Below, piece after piece: positions 45,504 to 55,243 of a DNA stretch of 64,000 bases (its first letter is position 1; each line of letters opens with the position of its first letter). Source of the DNA: Litchfieldella anticariensis FP35 = DSM 16096 (lineage in GTDB: Bacteria > Pseudomonadota > Gammaproteobacteria > Pseudomonadales > Halomonadaceae); assembly GCF_000409775.1 (NCBI RefSeq), contig NZ_KE332392.1, positions 288,459 to 352,458 of the forward strand. Reading direction: 5' to 3'. Both the position numbers and the translations under genes were made by a program. The notes beneath the pieces were generated by a model. It was not told the origin of the DNA and ran no database searches. It saw only the letters and a program-made list of their open reading frames with translations.

Positions 45504-48142
45504 GTGTGACGACCGGCATCTCCAACGACCAACACGACTTGCCGCTGTCGGCGCCCAGATCCGCCATGCATTGGTTGACTCTCTCATGGCGGGGGTTGCG
45601 GCGCGATCTACGTGCTGCTGACGTGCGCGCCTTGTTCGTAGCATTGGCATTGGCGGTGGCGGCGGCGACGATGATCGGTTTCTTTCTCGATCGCCTGGAG
45701 CGTGGCCTCGAACGCCAGGCAAGCCAGATGCTGGGTGGCGACCTGGTGCTTGAACAGTCGCAGCCCTTTGATGAGGGGCTGCGGCGAGAACTTCACGATG
45801 CAGGGCTGACCGTAAGTGACCAGGTCGACATGGTCTCGATGGTCAGCAGTGAAGGGGCCTTCCAGCCGGCTAGCCTCAAGGTGGTCGACGATCATTATCC
45901 GTTGTATGGAATGGTGCATGTCGATCGCGGCGAAGGTGCCGAGCAGGTAGCCAGCGGGCCCAAGGTTGGCGAGATCTGGCTGGCTCCACGCTTGGCCCGG
46001 CTTATCGAAGTCTCGTTGGGTGATGACATCCAAATTGGCAGGACATCATTGACGGTCAGCGGCTTCATCGAGCGCGAGCCTGACCAGTCGGCAGGCTTCA
46101 GTAATTTCAATCCACGCTTGATGATGAACCTGGCTGACCTCGAGGCAACTGACTTGGTACAACCCGGTTCCCGGGTCGAGTTCGAGTTACTTGCCGCCGG
46201 CCCGCCCGAGGCCGTAGCCAGCCTGGAAGGGCGTCTCGATCAGTTGCGGCGTGAAGGGGTCGAAGTGCGTGACGTGCGGATCGACCGCCCCGGATTGGGG
46301 CGCTCGCTGGAGCGGGCGGAAAAGTATTTGAGCCTGGCCGGCTTGGCAGCGGTGCTGCTGGCCGGTGTAGCGGTGGCCATGGCCACACGCCGTTATGTGG
46401 ATCGTCATTTGGATACGGCGGCATTGCTGCGCTGTTTTGGAGCCTCTCAGGCTCAGCTTACCCGCTTGTTTGCCCTGCAGTTGCTATGGTTAGCGCTGGC
46501 TGCCTCGCTGCTTGGCGCGTTACTGGGCTTGGCTGGTCAGGCAGGATTGTTGATGTTGCTGACGCGCTTTTTGCCACTGGAATTACCGCCTCCCGGGCTA
46601 TTGCCGCTGTGGTTGGGAATGCTGACAGCCCTGGCTGTGCTGGTAGGCTTTGCTGGCCCCACCTTGTTGCGGCTCAAACGCGTCAGCGCGCTCAAGGTGC
46701 TGCGTCGAGAGCTCGACCCTTTGCCAGCATCGGCTTGGGTGGTAGTCGCTATGGCCAGTTTGGTCTTCGGTGGCTTGTTGTGGCTTTACTCGGGCGATGC
46801 GTGGCTCTCCTTCGGCTTGTTGAGCGGGGGGGTGGTCATGCTGGTAGCCTTGTGGGCCGTGGGCTGGCTACTGCTGGGGGGAGTCTTGCGTCTGGCATCG
46901 CGGGTACCGGTATCGAACGGTGGGAACGGCCATGACCTGCGCCAGGCAATACGTCTGGGAGCCCGGCAACTGGCACGTCGACGTCGCGCCAGTTTGGGAC
47001 AGATGCTGGCCTTTGCCGTGACCTTCGCTGCCATGGCGATGATCGCGCTGGTGCGAGGCGATTTGCTGACCACTTGGCAGGCCCAGCTTCCCGAAAACAC
47101 GCCCAACTATTTTGCCATCAATATCCAGCCCGGTGAGCGCCAGGCGTTTATCGAAACCCTTGAGGGCGCCTCCGACGAACTAACTGCACTCTATCCCATG
47201 GTGCGTGGACGTATCACTGCTATCAACGATCAACCGCCTCGCGAGGTGGTGCCGGTCGACGCGCAAGGCGATGGCTCACTACGTCGTGAACTCAATCTCA
47301 CTTGGCGTGAGACATTGCCTGAGGGCAATCGCGTGGTAGCGGGTGAGTGGTTCGATTCTCTGGAAGCGGCGGGTTCCGGTTCAGGAGGTTGGTATGACGA
47401 GATCGATACCCAGTCGCCACCGCGTGTCCCGATATCCATGGAGGATGGCCTGGCGAACCGCTTGGGGCTGGGGTTGGGCGATACGCTCACCTTCACCATC
47501 GGTGGCGAGGATATTACTGGCGAGATTGCCAGCCTGCGTAACCTGGACTGGGACAGTTTTCGGCCCAATTTCTTTGTGATCTTCCCGCCCGGAGTGCTGG
47601 AGCGTTTCGGCCACAGCTATATCACGGCGTTCCATTTACCACGAGATAACAACGATGTCCTACGCCGGTTGGTCGACAACTTCCCCGGTGTGTCGCTACT
47701 CAATGTCGAAGCGATTCTCGCCCAAGTGCGCGACTTGCTTGGCCAGGTCACGCGTGCGGTAGAGTTCGTGCTCGGCTTCGTATTACTGGCTGGTGTCAGC
47801 GTACTGTACGCCGCACTGATCGCCAGCCGCCCCATGCGTGCCCATGAAAGTGGTCTGCTGCGGGTGTTCGGTGCCGGAGACCGACTACTCTCTCGCGTCC
47901 AAGGCGCTGAGTTCGCGGTACTGGGTTTTACCAGCGGGCTGATGGGGGCGCTGCTCGCCGAGTTGGCGGCAGGTGGGATCTATATCGGTTGGCTGGATCT
48001 TGCGCCGCGTATCCACTGGGGGCTATGGGTGACCTTGCCACTGGGAGGGGCATTATTGATCGGTATTATCGGTCACGTCCTATCACGCGGAGTACGCAAA
48101 CAAGCTCCCATGGCCAGTCTGGGGTTGCTGGGAGAGGCTTGA
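45500..48142 (+). CDS. YbbP-like FtsX-family ABC permease
   Basis: The 880-residue permease has an N-terminal membrane segment (about residues 42-62), a periplasmic domain, three membrane segments around residues 275-400, two more around 410-460, a second large periplasmic domain and a final FtsX block of three segments (about residues 755-870). This duplicated layout matches YbbP. With the ATPase it probably performs mechanotransmission or lipid extraction at the inner membrane rather than classical import. Confidence 0.9.
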   Translation: MSVTTGISNDQHDLPLSAPRSAMHWLTLSWRGLRRDLRAADVRALFVALALAVAAATMIGFFLDRLERGLERQASQMLGGDLVLEQSQPFDEGLRRELHDAGLTVSDQVDMVSMVSSEGAFQPASLKVVDDHYPLYGMVHVDRGEGAEQVASGPKVGEIWLAPRLARLIEVSLGDDIQIGRTSLTVSGFIEREPDQSAGFSNFNPRLMMNLADLEATDLVQPGSRVEFELLAAGPPEAVASLEGRLDQLRREGVEVRDVRIDRPGLGRSLERAEKYLSLAGLAAVLLAGVAVAMATRRYVDRHLDTAALLRCFGASQAQLTRLFALQLLWLALAASLLGALLGLAGQAGLLMLLTRFLPLELPPPGLLPLWLGMLTALAVLVGFAGPTLLRLKRVSALKVLRRELDPLPASAWVVVAMASLVFGGLLWLYSGDAWLSFGLLSGGVVMLVALWAVGWLLLGGVLRLASRVPVSNGGNGHDLRQAIRLGARQLARRRRASLGQMLAFAVTFAAMAMIALVRGDLLTTWQAQLPENTPNYFAINIQPGERQAFIETLEGASDELTALYPMVRGRITAINDQPPREVVPVDAQGDGSLRRELNLTWRETLPEGNRVVAGEWFDSLEAAGSGSGGWYDEIDTQSPPRVPISMEDGLANRLGLGLGDTLTFTIGGEDITGEIASLRNLDWDSFRPNFFVIFPPGVLERFGHSYITAFHLPRDNNDVLRRLVDNFPGVSLLNVEAILAQVRDLLGQVTRAVEFVLGFVLLAGVSVLYAALIASRPMRAHESGLLRVFGAGDRLLSRVQGAEFAVLGFTSGLMGALLAELAAGGIYIGWLDLAPRIHWGLWVTLPLGGALLIGIIGHVLSRGVRKQAPMASLGLLGEA

Positions 48143-48209
48143 TGAGGCGATCTGGCGTAGACTGTAACGGTTCGTGTCCATTGTAATGCAATCTCAATGG
48201 AGGGGAATC

Positions 48210-49610
48210 ATGAAATCCATCGGCCTTTGGTTGCTGAGCCTGGCTCTGTTGGTACTTCCAGGATCGGTGTTGGCCAGTCCAGAACGGCTGGAGGCCGACT
48301 TGCGAGCCATGTTCGGCGAGACGGGAACGTTCGAGATTGGCGATGTCTCTTCGCCGATGTTGTCGTTCGGCAGTCGCGTGGTTGCCGATACGCTGATCTA
48401 TGATAGCGGCCACGGCGAGCGGGTGCTGGTCGACCGTTACACTGTGCGTGGTGACTACGATGCCCCCGATGCTGTAATGATCGATGGCTTGAGAGTTGAG
48501 GACACTCGAAGCGGTCTGACTGTGGTGAGTGTCGAGACGTTGAACTTTGAAGAGCCGTCGCACGCCGTTTTTCCGCTACAAAATGAGTCATTGGCGGATG
48601 CCTGGCGTACCGAGGGATTGAGCGTCGACAATCTCGCCATCGATCTTGCCTCCGACGTAGCCATGGAGTTATTCCACGACACGCCTTGGGCCGATGGAAG
48701 AGGGCGCCTTAACATTGCACGCATCGAGGGGCGGGAGTTGGCGGCGGACCGTATCGGTCTGCTCGAAGCGAACGAGCTTTCCGGTGAGGGTGAGAATCTA
48801 GGCGAATTGGGTTCCGGTTCATTCCGTCTGGCCTCGTTGCGGCTGGTGGATGCTCGTAATCTCGATATCGAGGAGGAGGCCCGTGTTGGCGAATTGCTAT
48901 TGTCCGACATGGTTATCGACACCGATCGACTGGTGGGTGCCTTCGAGCGCTTGCGAGTGGATGGCGACACGGACGATGGCGAAGGCGGCGTGTGGCTCGA
49001 TGCTATGCACCTGGACCTCAATCGGATGGTGGAGTTGGCTCCTGTTGACCAGCGCACCCAGATGCGCATGTTCAGCAATGTACTAACCGATGGTACTGGC
49101 GAGCTAGACCTGGATGTTGCCTTCGAAGGTCGCTGGACGGCAGAAGATGACATGGGATCGATCATGAGCCATGGCGTGGTGGACATGGCCAATGCGTTGC
49201 ACCTCAGGCTGGACATGGATCTTCCGGTAGCCGTACCTACGGGCATGGAGCCGGCAGCTTACTTTGCTGGTCTCAACGATTTCGAGGACATGACCCTGCT
49301 GGGGGGCGATATCATCCTGCATCTTGAGGAGCAGGGCCTGTTCGGCCGCATTGCGCCGGTAGGCGCCGCCATGGCAGGCATCAGTGAGCAGCAGTTCATC
49401 GAACGGGCACGTACCCAGGCCCAGGGGTTCGGTATGGTGCTGGGAGATGACGTGAAGGCGATCTTGATGGCATTGGTTGGCATGCTCGAAGGCAACGTCA
49501 GTGAGTTGACGATATCCGCCTCGTTGCCCCCCAACAGCAACCTGGATAGCTATCGTGAAGATCCCCTGGGACTTTCAGAGCAGTTGAGTATTCGCGTCGA
49601 GAGCCGCTAA
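48210..49610 (+). CDS. Secreted protein of unknown function
   Basis: ATG 48210 with a GGAGGGG ribosome site gives 466 residues starting with a signal peptide (LWLLSLALLVLPGSVLAS; cut near residue 22). The mature part is acidic, rich in short beta-like stretches such as DTRSGLTVVSVETLNFEEPS and LASLRLVDARNLDIEEEA, which suggests a repetitive beta structure of the kind seen in periplasmic bridge or translocation-type proteins. No catalytic motif or known domain was recognised. It stands between the YbbAP genes and glyA, 67 bases after ybbP. Confidence 0.8.
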   Translation: MKSIGLWLLSLALLVLPGSVLASPERLEADLRAMFGETGTFEIGDVSSPMLSFGSRVVADTLIYDSGHGERVLVDRYTVRGDYDAPDAVMIDGLRVEDTRSGLTVVSVETLNFEEPSHAVFPLQNESLADAWRTEGLSVDNLAIDLASDVAMELFHDTPWADGRGRLNIARIEGRELAADRIGLLEANELSGEGENLGELGSGSFRLASLRLVDARNLDIEEEARVGELLLSDMVIDTDRLVGAFERLRVDGDTDDGEGGVWLDAMHLDLNRMVELAPVDQRTQMRMFSNVLTDGTGELDLDVAFEGRWTAEDDMGSIMSHGVVDMANALHLRLDMDLPVAVPTGMEPAAYFAGLNDFEDMTLLGGDIILHLEEQGLFGRIAPVGAAMAGISEQQFIERARTQAQGFGMVLGDDVKAILMALVGMLEGNVSELTISASLPPNSNLDSYREDPLGLSEQLSIRVESR

Positions 49611-49746
49611 TCCGCGTGCTTAAGTTTGGCTAAACCCAACGTGAGAAATAATGGGGCAGAGCATGACCCCCTTTCATGTGAAAGGACGTCAGGCCTAGGG
49701 TATCATGTTGGCTTCGATTTTCCCGCGATTTCGAGGACCCTCGACG

Positions 49747-51012
49747 ATGTTCAGCCGTGACATGCAGATTGCCGGTTTCGATGATGCCCTGTTCGATGCG
49801 ATGCAGAAAGAAGTCGCCCGCCAGGAAGCGCATATCGAACTGATCGCCTCCGAAAACTACGCCAGCCCCCGAGTGATGGAAGCCCAGGGGACCCAGTTGA
49901 CCAACAAGTATGCGGAAGGCTATCCCAGCAAACGCTACTACGGTGGTTGCGAGTACGTCGATATCGTCGAGCAATTGGCCATTGATTACGCCAAGGAATT
50001 GTTTGATGCGGCCTATGCCAATGTCCAGCCGCACTCTGGTTCCCAAGCCAACAGTGCTGTTTTCCAGGCACTGGTCAAGCCGGGCGACACCGTATTGGGC
50101 ATGAGCCTGGACGCCGGCGGCCACCTGACCCATGGTGCCAAGCCCAACTTCTCCGGCAAGCACTACAACGCGGTGCAGTACGGTATCGACGAGAACGGTC
50201 GTATCGATTACGACGAGGTTGCGCGTCTGGCCCGTGAGCATCAGCCGAAGATGATCATCGCCGGTTTCTCGGCTTACTCCCAGATCATCGACTGGGCCAA
50301 GTTCCGTGAGATCGCCGACGAGGTGGGTGCCTACCTGCTGGTCGACATGGCGCATATCGCCGGCCTGGTTGCCGCCGGTCTCTACCCGAGTCCGATGCCG
50401 CATGCCCATGTGGTCACCACCACCACCCACAAGACCCTGCGTGGTCCGCGTGGCGGCCTGATCCTCTCCAGCGAGGGTGACGCGGATATCGAGAAGAAGC
50501 TCCAGGCCGCCGTTTTCCCCGGTCAGCAGGGCGGTCCCTTGATGCATGTCATCGCCGCCAAGGCGGTGTGCTTCAAGGAGGCCATGACGCCTGAGTTCAA
50601 GAGCTATCAGCAGCAGGTGATCAAGAACGCCCAGACCATGGCTGGTGTGTTCATCGAACGTGGCTACGACGTGGTATCCGGCGGTACTGAGGACCATCTG
50701 TTCTTGCTGTCGCTGATCAAGCAGGGCCTGACTGGCAAGGACGCGGATGCTGCCCTGGGGCGCGCCCATATCACCGTCAACAAGAATGCCGTGCCGGGCG
50801 ACCCGCAGAGCCCCTTCGTGACTTCCGGTTTGCGTATCGGCACGCCGGCGGTGACCACCCGTGGCTTCGGCGAGACCGAATGCCGCGAGTTGGCCGGCTG
50901 GATCTGCGATATCCTCGACGCGATGGTCAATGGCGACTCAACCGCGGTCGAAGCTGACGTCAAGGCCAAGGTCGAGGAAGTCTGTGCACGCTTCCCGGTT
51001 TACCGCGACTGA
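49747..51012 (+). CDS. glyA: Serine hydroxymethyltransferase
   Basis: The 421-residue PLP enzyme converts serine and tetrahydrofolate to glycine and methylene-tetrahydrofolate. Seen are [19 protein letters not shown], the PLP lysine in [14 protein letters not shown] and the [13 protein letters not shown] segment. Codon use is strongly biased, as expected for a highly expressed gene. ATG 49747 ([12 protein letters not shown]) fits the family; an upstream ATG at 49705 is less likely. A strong terminator follows. Confidence 0.97.
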   Translation: MFSRDMQIAGFDDALFDAMQKEVARQEAHIELIASENYASPRVMEAQGTQLTNKYAEGYPSKRYYGGCEYVDIVEQLAIDYAKELFDAAYANVQPHSGSQANSAVFQALVKPGDTVLGMSLDAGGHLTHGAKPNFSGKHYNAVQYGIDENGRIDYDEVARLAREHQPKMIIAGFSAYSQIIDWAKFREIADEVGAYLLVDMAHIAGLVAAGLYPSPMPHAHVVTTTTHKTLRGPRGGLILSSEGDADIEKKLQAAVFPGQQGGPLMHVIAAKAVCFKEAMTPEFKSYQQQVIKNAQTMAGVFIERGYDVVSGGTEDHLFLLSLIKQGLTGKDADAALGRAHITVNKNAVPGDPQSPFVTSGLRIGTPAVTTRGFGETECRELAGWICDILDAMVNGDSTAVEADVKAKVEEVCARFPVYRD

Positions 51013-51043
51013 TCGCTTCCCCGCCCAACATCTGACTATCGAG

Positions 51044-51073
51044 CGCCTCGGCCTATGCCGAGGCGTTTTTTTT
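51044..51073 (+). terminator. Intrinsic terminator of glyA
   Basis: CGCCTCGGC (51044-51052) and GCCGAGGCG (51057-51065) form a perfect 9-bp stem with a CTAT loop, followed by eight T (51066-51073). Confidence 0.93.
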
Positions 51074-51141
51074 GTTCTGGCCACCATGCCCCGAGGCTTT
51101 GACTAACGTCTAAAGGCATTATGTTCTTTTTTACACGATCC

Positions 51142-51154
51142 TATGTCGGACATA
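51142..51154. promoter_or_regulatory. Candidate GntR/FadR-type operator
   Basis: TATGTCGGACATA is a perfect palindrome around a central G, with the GTC-N-GAC core common to operators of FadR-subfamily GntR regulators. It lies 36 bases upstream of such a regulator gene and downstream of a TTGACT hexamer at 51099-51104, which fits autoregulation of a regulator-TRAP operon. Confidence 0.55.
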
Positions 51155-51190
51155 AACGGAGCATAGTCCTACACGACAGTCGGAGCTGGC

Positions 51191-51979
51191 ATGAGCCGAG
51201 CCACATCTTCCCCCAACAATCGCGCAACGCGCCCCGATATCGCCGAGCAGCTCGCCGAGGCGATCTTCAGCGGCGTTTATGCTCCGGGGGATTTCGTGCC
51301 CAAGGAGCTGGATCTCTGCGAACAGTACAGTGTCAGTCGTAGCACGGTACGCAGCGCACTCCAGACATTGGTGGCAGCGGGCATGGTGAAGCGTATTTCG
51401 GGGCAGGGCAGTCGGGTACGCGAACTGGCCGAGTGGCACTTGCTCGACCCACGGGTCAGTGACTGGATGGCCCGTTTTGCCCAGCCCAACCCACGTATTC
51501 GTCGTGAGATCTTCGCCTTCCGAGTCGCCGTGGAACCCTTCGTGGCGCGCTTAGCGGCTGAGAACGCCACGGCGGCAGACCTGTTGGCGATCGAAACTGC
51601 CTACCATGGCATGATTAGGGCCTTGGAAACTCCCGATCATCTTTATCAGGGGGTAAGCCACGATGACCACGATGTCGCCTTTCACGAAGCAATCTTCGCT
51701 GCGACCCACAACCTGTTGTGGTCGCAGATCAGCCATGTGCTCAAACCAGCGATTGCGCTGCTGGTGGAAACATCCAATCACAGCGCCGATGAGCTCAACG
51801 ACAGCATGGAACGCCATCGTCTTCTAATGGAGGCGATACGCCTGCGTCAACCTGAACAGGCCGAAGCCGCTGCCCTGTCTGTCCTTGAGAGAACAGGTCT
51901 CGACCTGGGGCTGGAGGGGCTGAGCAGCCATCTTCCCACCCTGCGCCTGCCAGGCGTGGGGCGTCTCGAGCCATCGTGA
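51191..51979 (+). CDS. FadR-subfamily GntR transcriptional regulator
   Basis: The 262-residue protein has an N-terminal winged helix (YAPGDFVPKELDLCEQYSVS, then RSTVRSALQTLVAAGMV) and an all-helical C-terminal FCD ligand-binding domain (FRVAVEPFVARLAAE, HDVAFHEAIFAATHN with the metal/ligand His residues). Such regulators respond to carboxylates and sugar acids. The gene lies 68 bases before a TRAP transporter operon, which it probably represses until the substrate is present. Confidence 0.92.
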   Translation: MSRATSSPNNRATRPDIAEQLAEAIFSGVYAPGDFVPKELDLCEQYSVSRSTVRSALQTLVAAGMVKRISGQGSRVRELAEWHLLDPRVSDWMARFAQPNPRIRREIFAFRVAVEPFVARLAAENATAADLLAIETAYHGMIRALETPDHLYQGVSHDDHDVAFHEAIFAATHNLLWSQISHVLKPAIALLVETSNHSADELNDSMERHRLLMEAIRLRQPEQAEAAALSVLERTGLDLGLEGLSSHLPTLRLPGVGRLEPS

Positions 51980-52047
51980 ATGGCTCTTGTTCCCACGGCA
52001 CCACTGGTGTCGCAACGATAACCTGAAAGCAAGCGAGAAGGGGCATC

Positions 52048-53082
52048 ATGACCACTACCACGTCACTCAAGGGTTTCGCACTCAAGACGCTAGCCACTGC
52101 GGTACTGGGCTCCCTGGCCTTCGGGGCGCAGGCGGCGGAATACGAATGGACCTTCCAGACCTCCGAGACGTCCGGCGAGCCACAGTTCGAAATGAAGAAA
52201 GCGTGGGCCGACAATGTCAATCAAATGTCAGGCGGCCGAATCGAGATCGAGATATTGCCGGTCAATGCTGTCGTCCAGGCCAACCAGACGCTCGATGCGG
52301 TCGAAGCCGGCATCCTGCAGGGGCATCTGACCGACCCTAGTTACTTCTCGGGCCGTGACCCCGCCTTCGGCATGTTGGGTAATTTGGTTGGGGCCTGGGG
52401 CGATCCACTGGAGTTCCTCGAGTACATGAACCACGGCGGTGGCGAGGAGCTTTACAACGAGTTGGTCGAGCCCTACGGCGTACATTTGATCGGTGCTGCG
52501 GCAACCGGCCTGGAGTCGTTCCCTTCCAAGCGGCCGATTCGCTCCGTTGACGATCTCGAGGGCCTCAAGGTCCGTGCGCCGGAAGGCATGGTCTACAACA
52601 TCTTCGAGAAAGCGGGAGCGGCACCGGTCAATCTGCCGGGTTCCGAGGTCTATACCTCGTTGGAGAAGGGAGTTATCGATGCCGCTGATTACACAGTGTT
52701 CTCCACCAACCACAGCCAGGGATTGCACAGCTTTGCCAACTACCCGAACTATCCGGGGTTCCACTCCCTGCCGATGGTGTCGGTATCGTTGAACAAGGAG
52801 ATTTGGGACGGCCTGCCCGAGGACCTCAAGGCAATCCTGGAAACCTCGGTGGATAGACTGGCTTACGAAATGGTCTTCGAGCTCAAGAAACTGGATCTCG
52901 AGGCCGTGGCTGAGGCACGCAGCAACCCGGATATCGAACTGATCGACATGCCAGCCGAGGAACGTGCCAAGTTCCGCAATATTGCCAAGGAAGAGTGGGC
53001 AGCGTGGGCTGAGCGTAGCGAGATGAACCAGAAGATCTACGACTCGGTGGTCGAGTTCCTGCAAGCTCGCAACCTGATGTAA
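52048..53082 (+). CDS. TRAP transporter substrate-binding protein (DctP family)
   Basis: The 344-residue periplasmic protein has a signal peptide cut near AQA-AEYEW (about residue 30) and the DctP fold, with the ligand-binding arginine in GLKVRAPEGM (about residue 175) and LPGSEVYTSLEKGVIDAADY. It binds an organic acid and delivers it to the DctQM membrane complex. The substrate is not given by sequence; the sequence type and the nearby GntR regulator and gluconokinase gene would fit a carboxylate or sugar acid. Confidence 0.92.
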   Translation: MTTTTSLKGFALKTLATAVLGSLAFGAQAAEYEWTFQTSETSGEPQFEMKKAWADNVNQMSGGRIEIEILPVNAVVQANQTLDAVEAGILQGHLTDPSYFSGRDPAFGMLGNLVGAWGDPLEFLEYMNHGGGEELYNELVEPYGVHLIGAAATGLESFPSKRPIRSVDDLEGLKVRAPEGMVYNIFEKAGAAPVNLPGSEVYTSLEKGVIDAADYTVFSTNHSQGLHSFANYPNYPGFHSLPMVSVSLNKEIWDGLPEDLKAILETSVDRLAYEMVFELKKLDLEAVAEARSNPDIELIDMPAEERAKFRNIAKEEWAAWAERSEMNQKIYDSVVEFLQARNLM

Positions 53083-53124
53083 CACGGTACACGCCAAATC
53101 ATTTACTCATCATCCGACCGGTGG

Positions 53125-53150
53125 ATCGCCCGAGCGACTTCTCGGGCGAT
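53125..53150 (+). promoter_or_regulatory. Intercistronic hairpin between dctP and dctQ
   Basis: ATCGCCCGAG (53125-53134) and CTCGGGCGAT (53141-53150) form a perfect 10-bp stem, 43 bases after dctP and 15 bases before dctQ. Such hairpins commonly stabilise the binding-protein mRNA so that it is made in excess over the membrane subunits. Confidence 0.65.
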
Positions 53151-53165
53151 TTACGGAGATAACCC

Positions 53166-53768
53166 ATGTCGCAGCAACCTTCTGACACTCAAGACCTGTC
53201 CGAGGTCATCGAGCAGGCCGAGGACATCTCCCCCGAACGCAACGCCCTCGACCGCCTGGTGGCCCGCGGTGCTCGTGGCGCCGCCTGGATGATCCTGCTG
53301 GCCATGGCCATCAGCGTGGTCGAGGTGTTCCTGCGCTACGGCTTCAACAACCCCACCTCTTGGGTCCACGAGAGCGTGGTGTTCCTGGTCGCGGTGAGCT
53401 TCGCCCTGGGGGGGCCGGCGGCCATGGCCAAGAACAGCCACATTCGCGTCAAGGTGCTCTACGATAACGCCGGGGCGCGCCTCAAGGGCTGGATGGATCG
53501 CTTCAACGACCTGGTGACGCTGGGCTTCTGCCTGACCATGAGCTACGCCGCCTTCCACATGTTCTGGCGCGCCTCGCACAACCCGCTCGGCGAGTGGCAG
53601 TTGGAGCGCTCCGGGACCTCCTGGAACCCGCCCTTTCCGGCGCTGGTCAAGGGCGTAATTCTATTCGCCCTGGCGCTGATGACGCTGCAGGCAACGCTGC
53701 ACCTGATCCAGTCGCTGCGCGCGCGACCGGCCACCACCTCGACCACCACGGCCAAGGAGGGGCGCTGA
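53166..53768 (+). CDS. TRAP transporter small permease (DctQ family)
   Basis: The 200-residue protein has four membrane segments (about residues 35-57, 70-90, 113-135 and 155-178), the DctQ layout, with a hydrophilic N terminus. It links the binding protein to DctM. The coding sequence is clearly richer in G and C at third positions than most neighbours, as is dctM, but no boundary of transfer was seen. Confidence 0.92.
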   Translation: MSQQPSDTQDLSEVIEQAEDISPERNALDRLVARGARGAAWMILLAMAISVVEVFLRYGFNNPTSWVHESVVFLVAVSFALGGPAAMAKNSHIRVKVLYDNAGARLKGWMDRFNDLVTLGFCLTMSYAAFHMFWRASHNPLGEWQLERSGTSWNPPFPALVKGVILFALALMTLQATLHLIQSLRARPATTSTTTAKEGR

Positions 53769-55069
53769 TGGATATCGCAACTGCGACCCTGCTGATGGTG
53801 GGGGCGATCTTCGCGCTGCTGGTCACCGGCCTGCCGCTGGCCTTCATCACCGGTCTGGTGGCCATGGTCTTCACCTTCGGCTGGTTCGGCGAGACCGCAC
53901 TGCCGCTGGTCACCAGCCGCGTCTATGGCTTTATCACCGAGTACTCGCTGGTGGCGGTACCGATGTTCGTGCTGATGGCCTCGCTACTCGATCGCTCGGG
54001 GATCGCCAAGGACCTGTTCAACGCCATGCGTGTGTTCGCTGGGCGTCTGCCCGGGGGCGTGGCGGTGCAGACCATCGTGGTGGCGTTCTTCCTCGCCGCG
54101 CTGTCGGGAATCATTGGTGGTGAGATCGTGCTGCTGGGGATCCTGGCGTTGCCGCAGATGCTGCGCCTGGGCTACGACAAGCGGCTCTCGATCGGCGTGG
54201 TGTGTGCCGGTGGGGCACTCGGCACCATGATGCCGCCGTCGATCGTGCTGATCATCTACGGCCTGATCGCCAGTGTGTCGATCGCCGAACTGTTCACCGC
54301 CGCGGTGACCCCGGCGGTGATCCTGATGGGCTCGTACATCGCCTATGTGCTGGTGCGCTGCCTGAAGAACCCCGAGATGGGCCCCCCGCTCTCCGACGAG
54401 ACCCAGGACAACCCCTTCGCCAGCAAGCTCGACGCCATCAAGGCGATCCTGCTGCCGGGCATGATCGCCTTCCTGGTGCTGGGCACCATCTACGGCGGCA
54501 TCGCCTCGGTCACCGAGGCCGCAGCGATGGGCGTGTTCGGGGTGATCCTGGCCATCCTGCTGCGCGGCGAGTTCAGTCTGGGCATGCTGCACCACAGCCT
54601 GAGCCAGACACTGAACACTTGCGGCATGATCATCTGGATCGGCATCGGCGCCGCGGCGTTGGTCGGGGTCTACAACCTGATGGGCGGCAACCGCTTCGTG
54701 TCGGGACTGATCCTCGGGCTCGAGGTCGCGCCGATCGTGATCATCCTGGTGATGATGGGCATCATGCTGGTCTTGGGGCTGTTCCTCGACTGGATCGGCA
54801 TCGCCATGCTGGCCTTGCCGATCTTCCTGCCGATCGTCACCCAATTGGGCTTCGACCCGATCTGGTTCGGCATCCTGTTCGCGGTGAACATGCAGGTCTC
54901 GTTCCTATCGCCACCATTCGGGCCGGCGGCGTTTTATCTCAAGAGCGTGGCACCGCCGGAGATCAGCCTCAAGGATATCTATGTGTCGGTGCTGCCGTTC
55001 ATGCTGATTCAACTGTGTGTGTTGGCGGCGCTGTTGATGTGGCCGCAATTGGCCATCTGGCCGCTGTGA
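53768..55069 (+). CDS. TRAP transporter large permease (DctM family)
   Basis: The 433-residue protein has about twelve membrane segments and the DctM signatures GGEIVLLGILALPQMLRLGYD, here shown by its core GGEIVLLG, plus GALGTMMPPSIVLIIYG and the C-terminal NMQVSFLSPPFGPAAFYL. It is the sodium-coupled transport channel. The start ATG overlaps the last base of the dctQ stop (TGATG); the frame is open upstream inside dctQ. A 17-bp terminator hairpin follows. Confidence 0.94.
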   Translation: MDIATATLLMVGAIFALLVTGLPLAFITGLVAMVFTFGWFGETALPLVTSRVYGFITEYSLVAVPMFVLMASLLDRSGIAKDLFNAMRVFAGRLPGGVAVQTIVVAFFLAALSGIIGGEIVLLGILALPQMLRLGYDKRLSIGVVCAGGALGTMMPPSIVLIIYGLIASVSIAELFTAAVTPAVILMGSYIAYVLVRCLKNPEMGPPLSDETQDNPFASKLDAIKAILLPGMIAFLVLGTIYGGIASVTEAAAMGVFGVILAILLRGEFSLGMLHHSLSQTLNTCGMIIWIGIGAAALVGVYNLMGGNRFVSGLILGLEVAPIVIILVMMGIMLVLGLFLDWIGIAMLALPIFLPIVTQLGFDPIWFGILFAVNMQVSFLSPPFGPAAFYLKSVAPPEISLKDIYVSVLPFMLIQLCVLAALLMWPQLAIWPL

Positions 55070-55097
55070 TACGGGAATATATCCACTGATTGCAATA

Positions 55098-55135
55098 TAT
55101 GAAAAACCGCCGATTCCGATCGGCGGTTTTTCATA
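55098..55135. terminator. Bidirectional terminator between dctM and gntK
   Basis: A perfect 17-bp stem (55098-55114 with 55119-55135) with a TCCG loop has an A run on its left arm and a T run on its right arm, so it can stop transcription from both sides. Confidence 0.9.
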
Positions 55136-55243
55136 GAGAATGTTCAATATCTTGTCTGGAAAAATCGGAAAGAAGAGAAGTTATTAGATACAGGCTTGGT
55201 GGAATTGAAGTCGATGATTAGTCTGCAAAGGTTCGTTGATGAA

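Noticed and set aside
53984-54844. 286-codon open frame antisense to dctM
   Set aside because: Its sequence is an artificial mix of His, Gln and Asp produced by reading GC-rich membrane codons backwards; dctM is certain.
53166-55069. dctQ-dctM as a recently acquired block because of higher GC
   Set aside because: The shift is modest and begins after dctP in the same operon; high expression or codon preference explains it as well as transfer, and no mobile gene flanks it.
54202-55089. 295-codon open frame inside dctM in another phase
   Set aside because: It is rich in Arg, His and Asp without any fold signature and overlaps a clear DctM protein.
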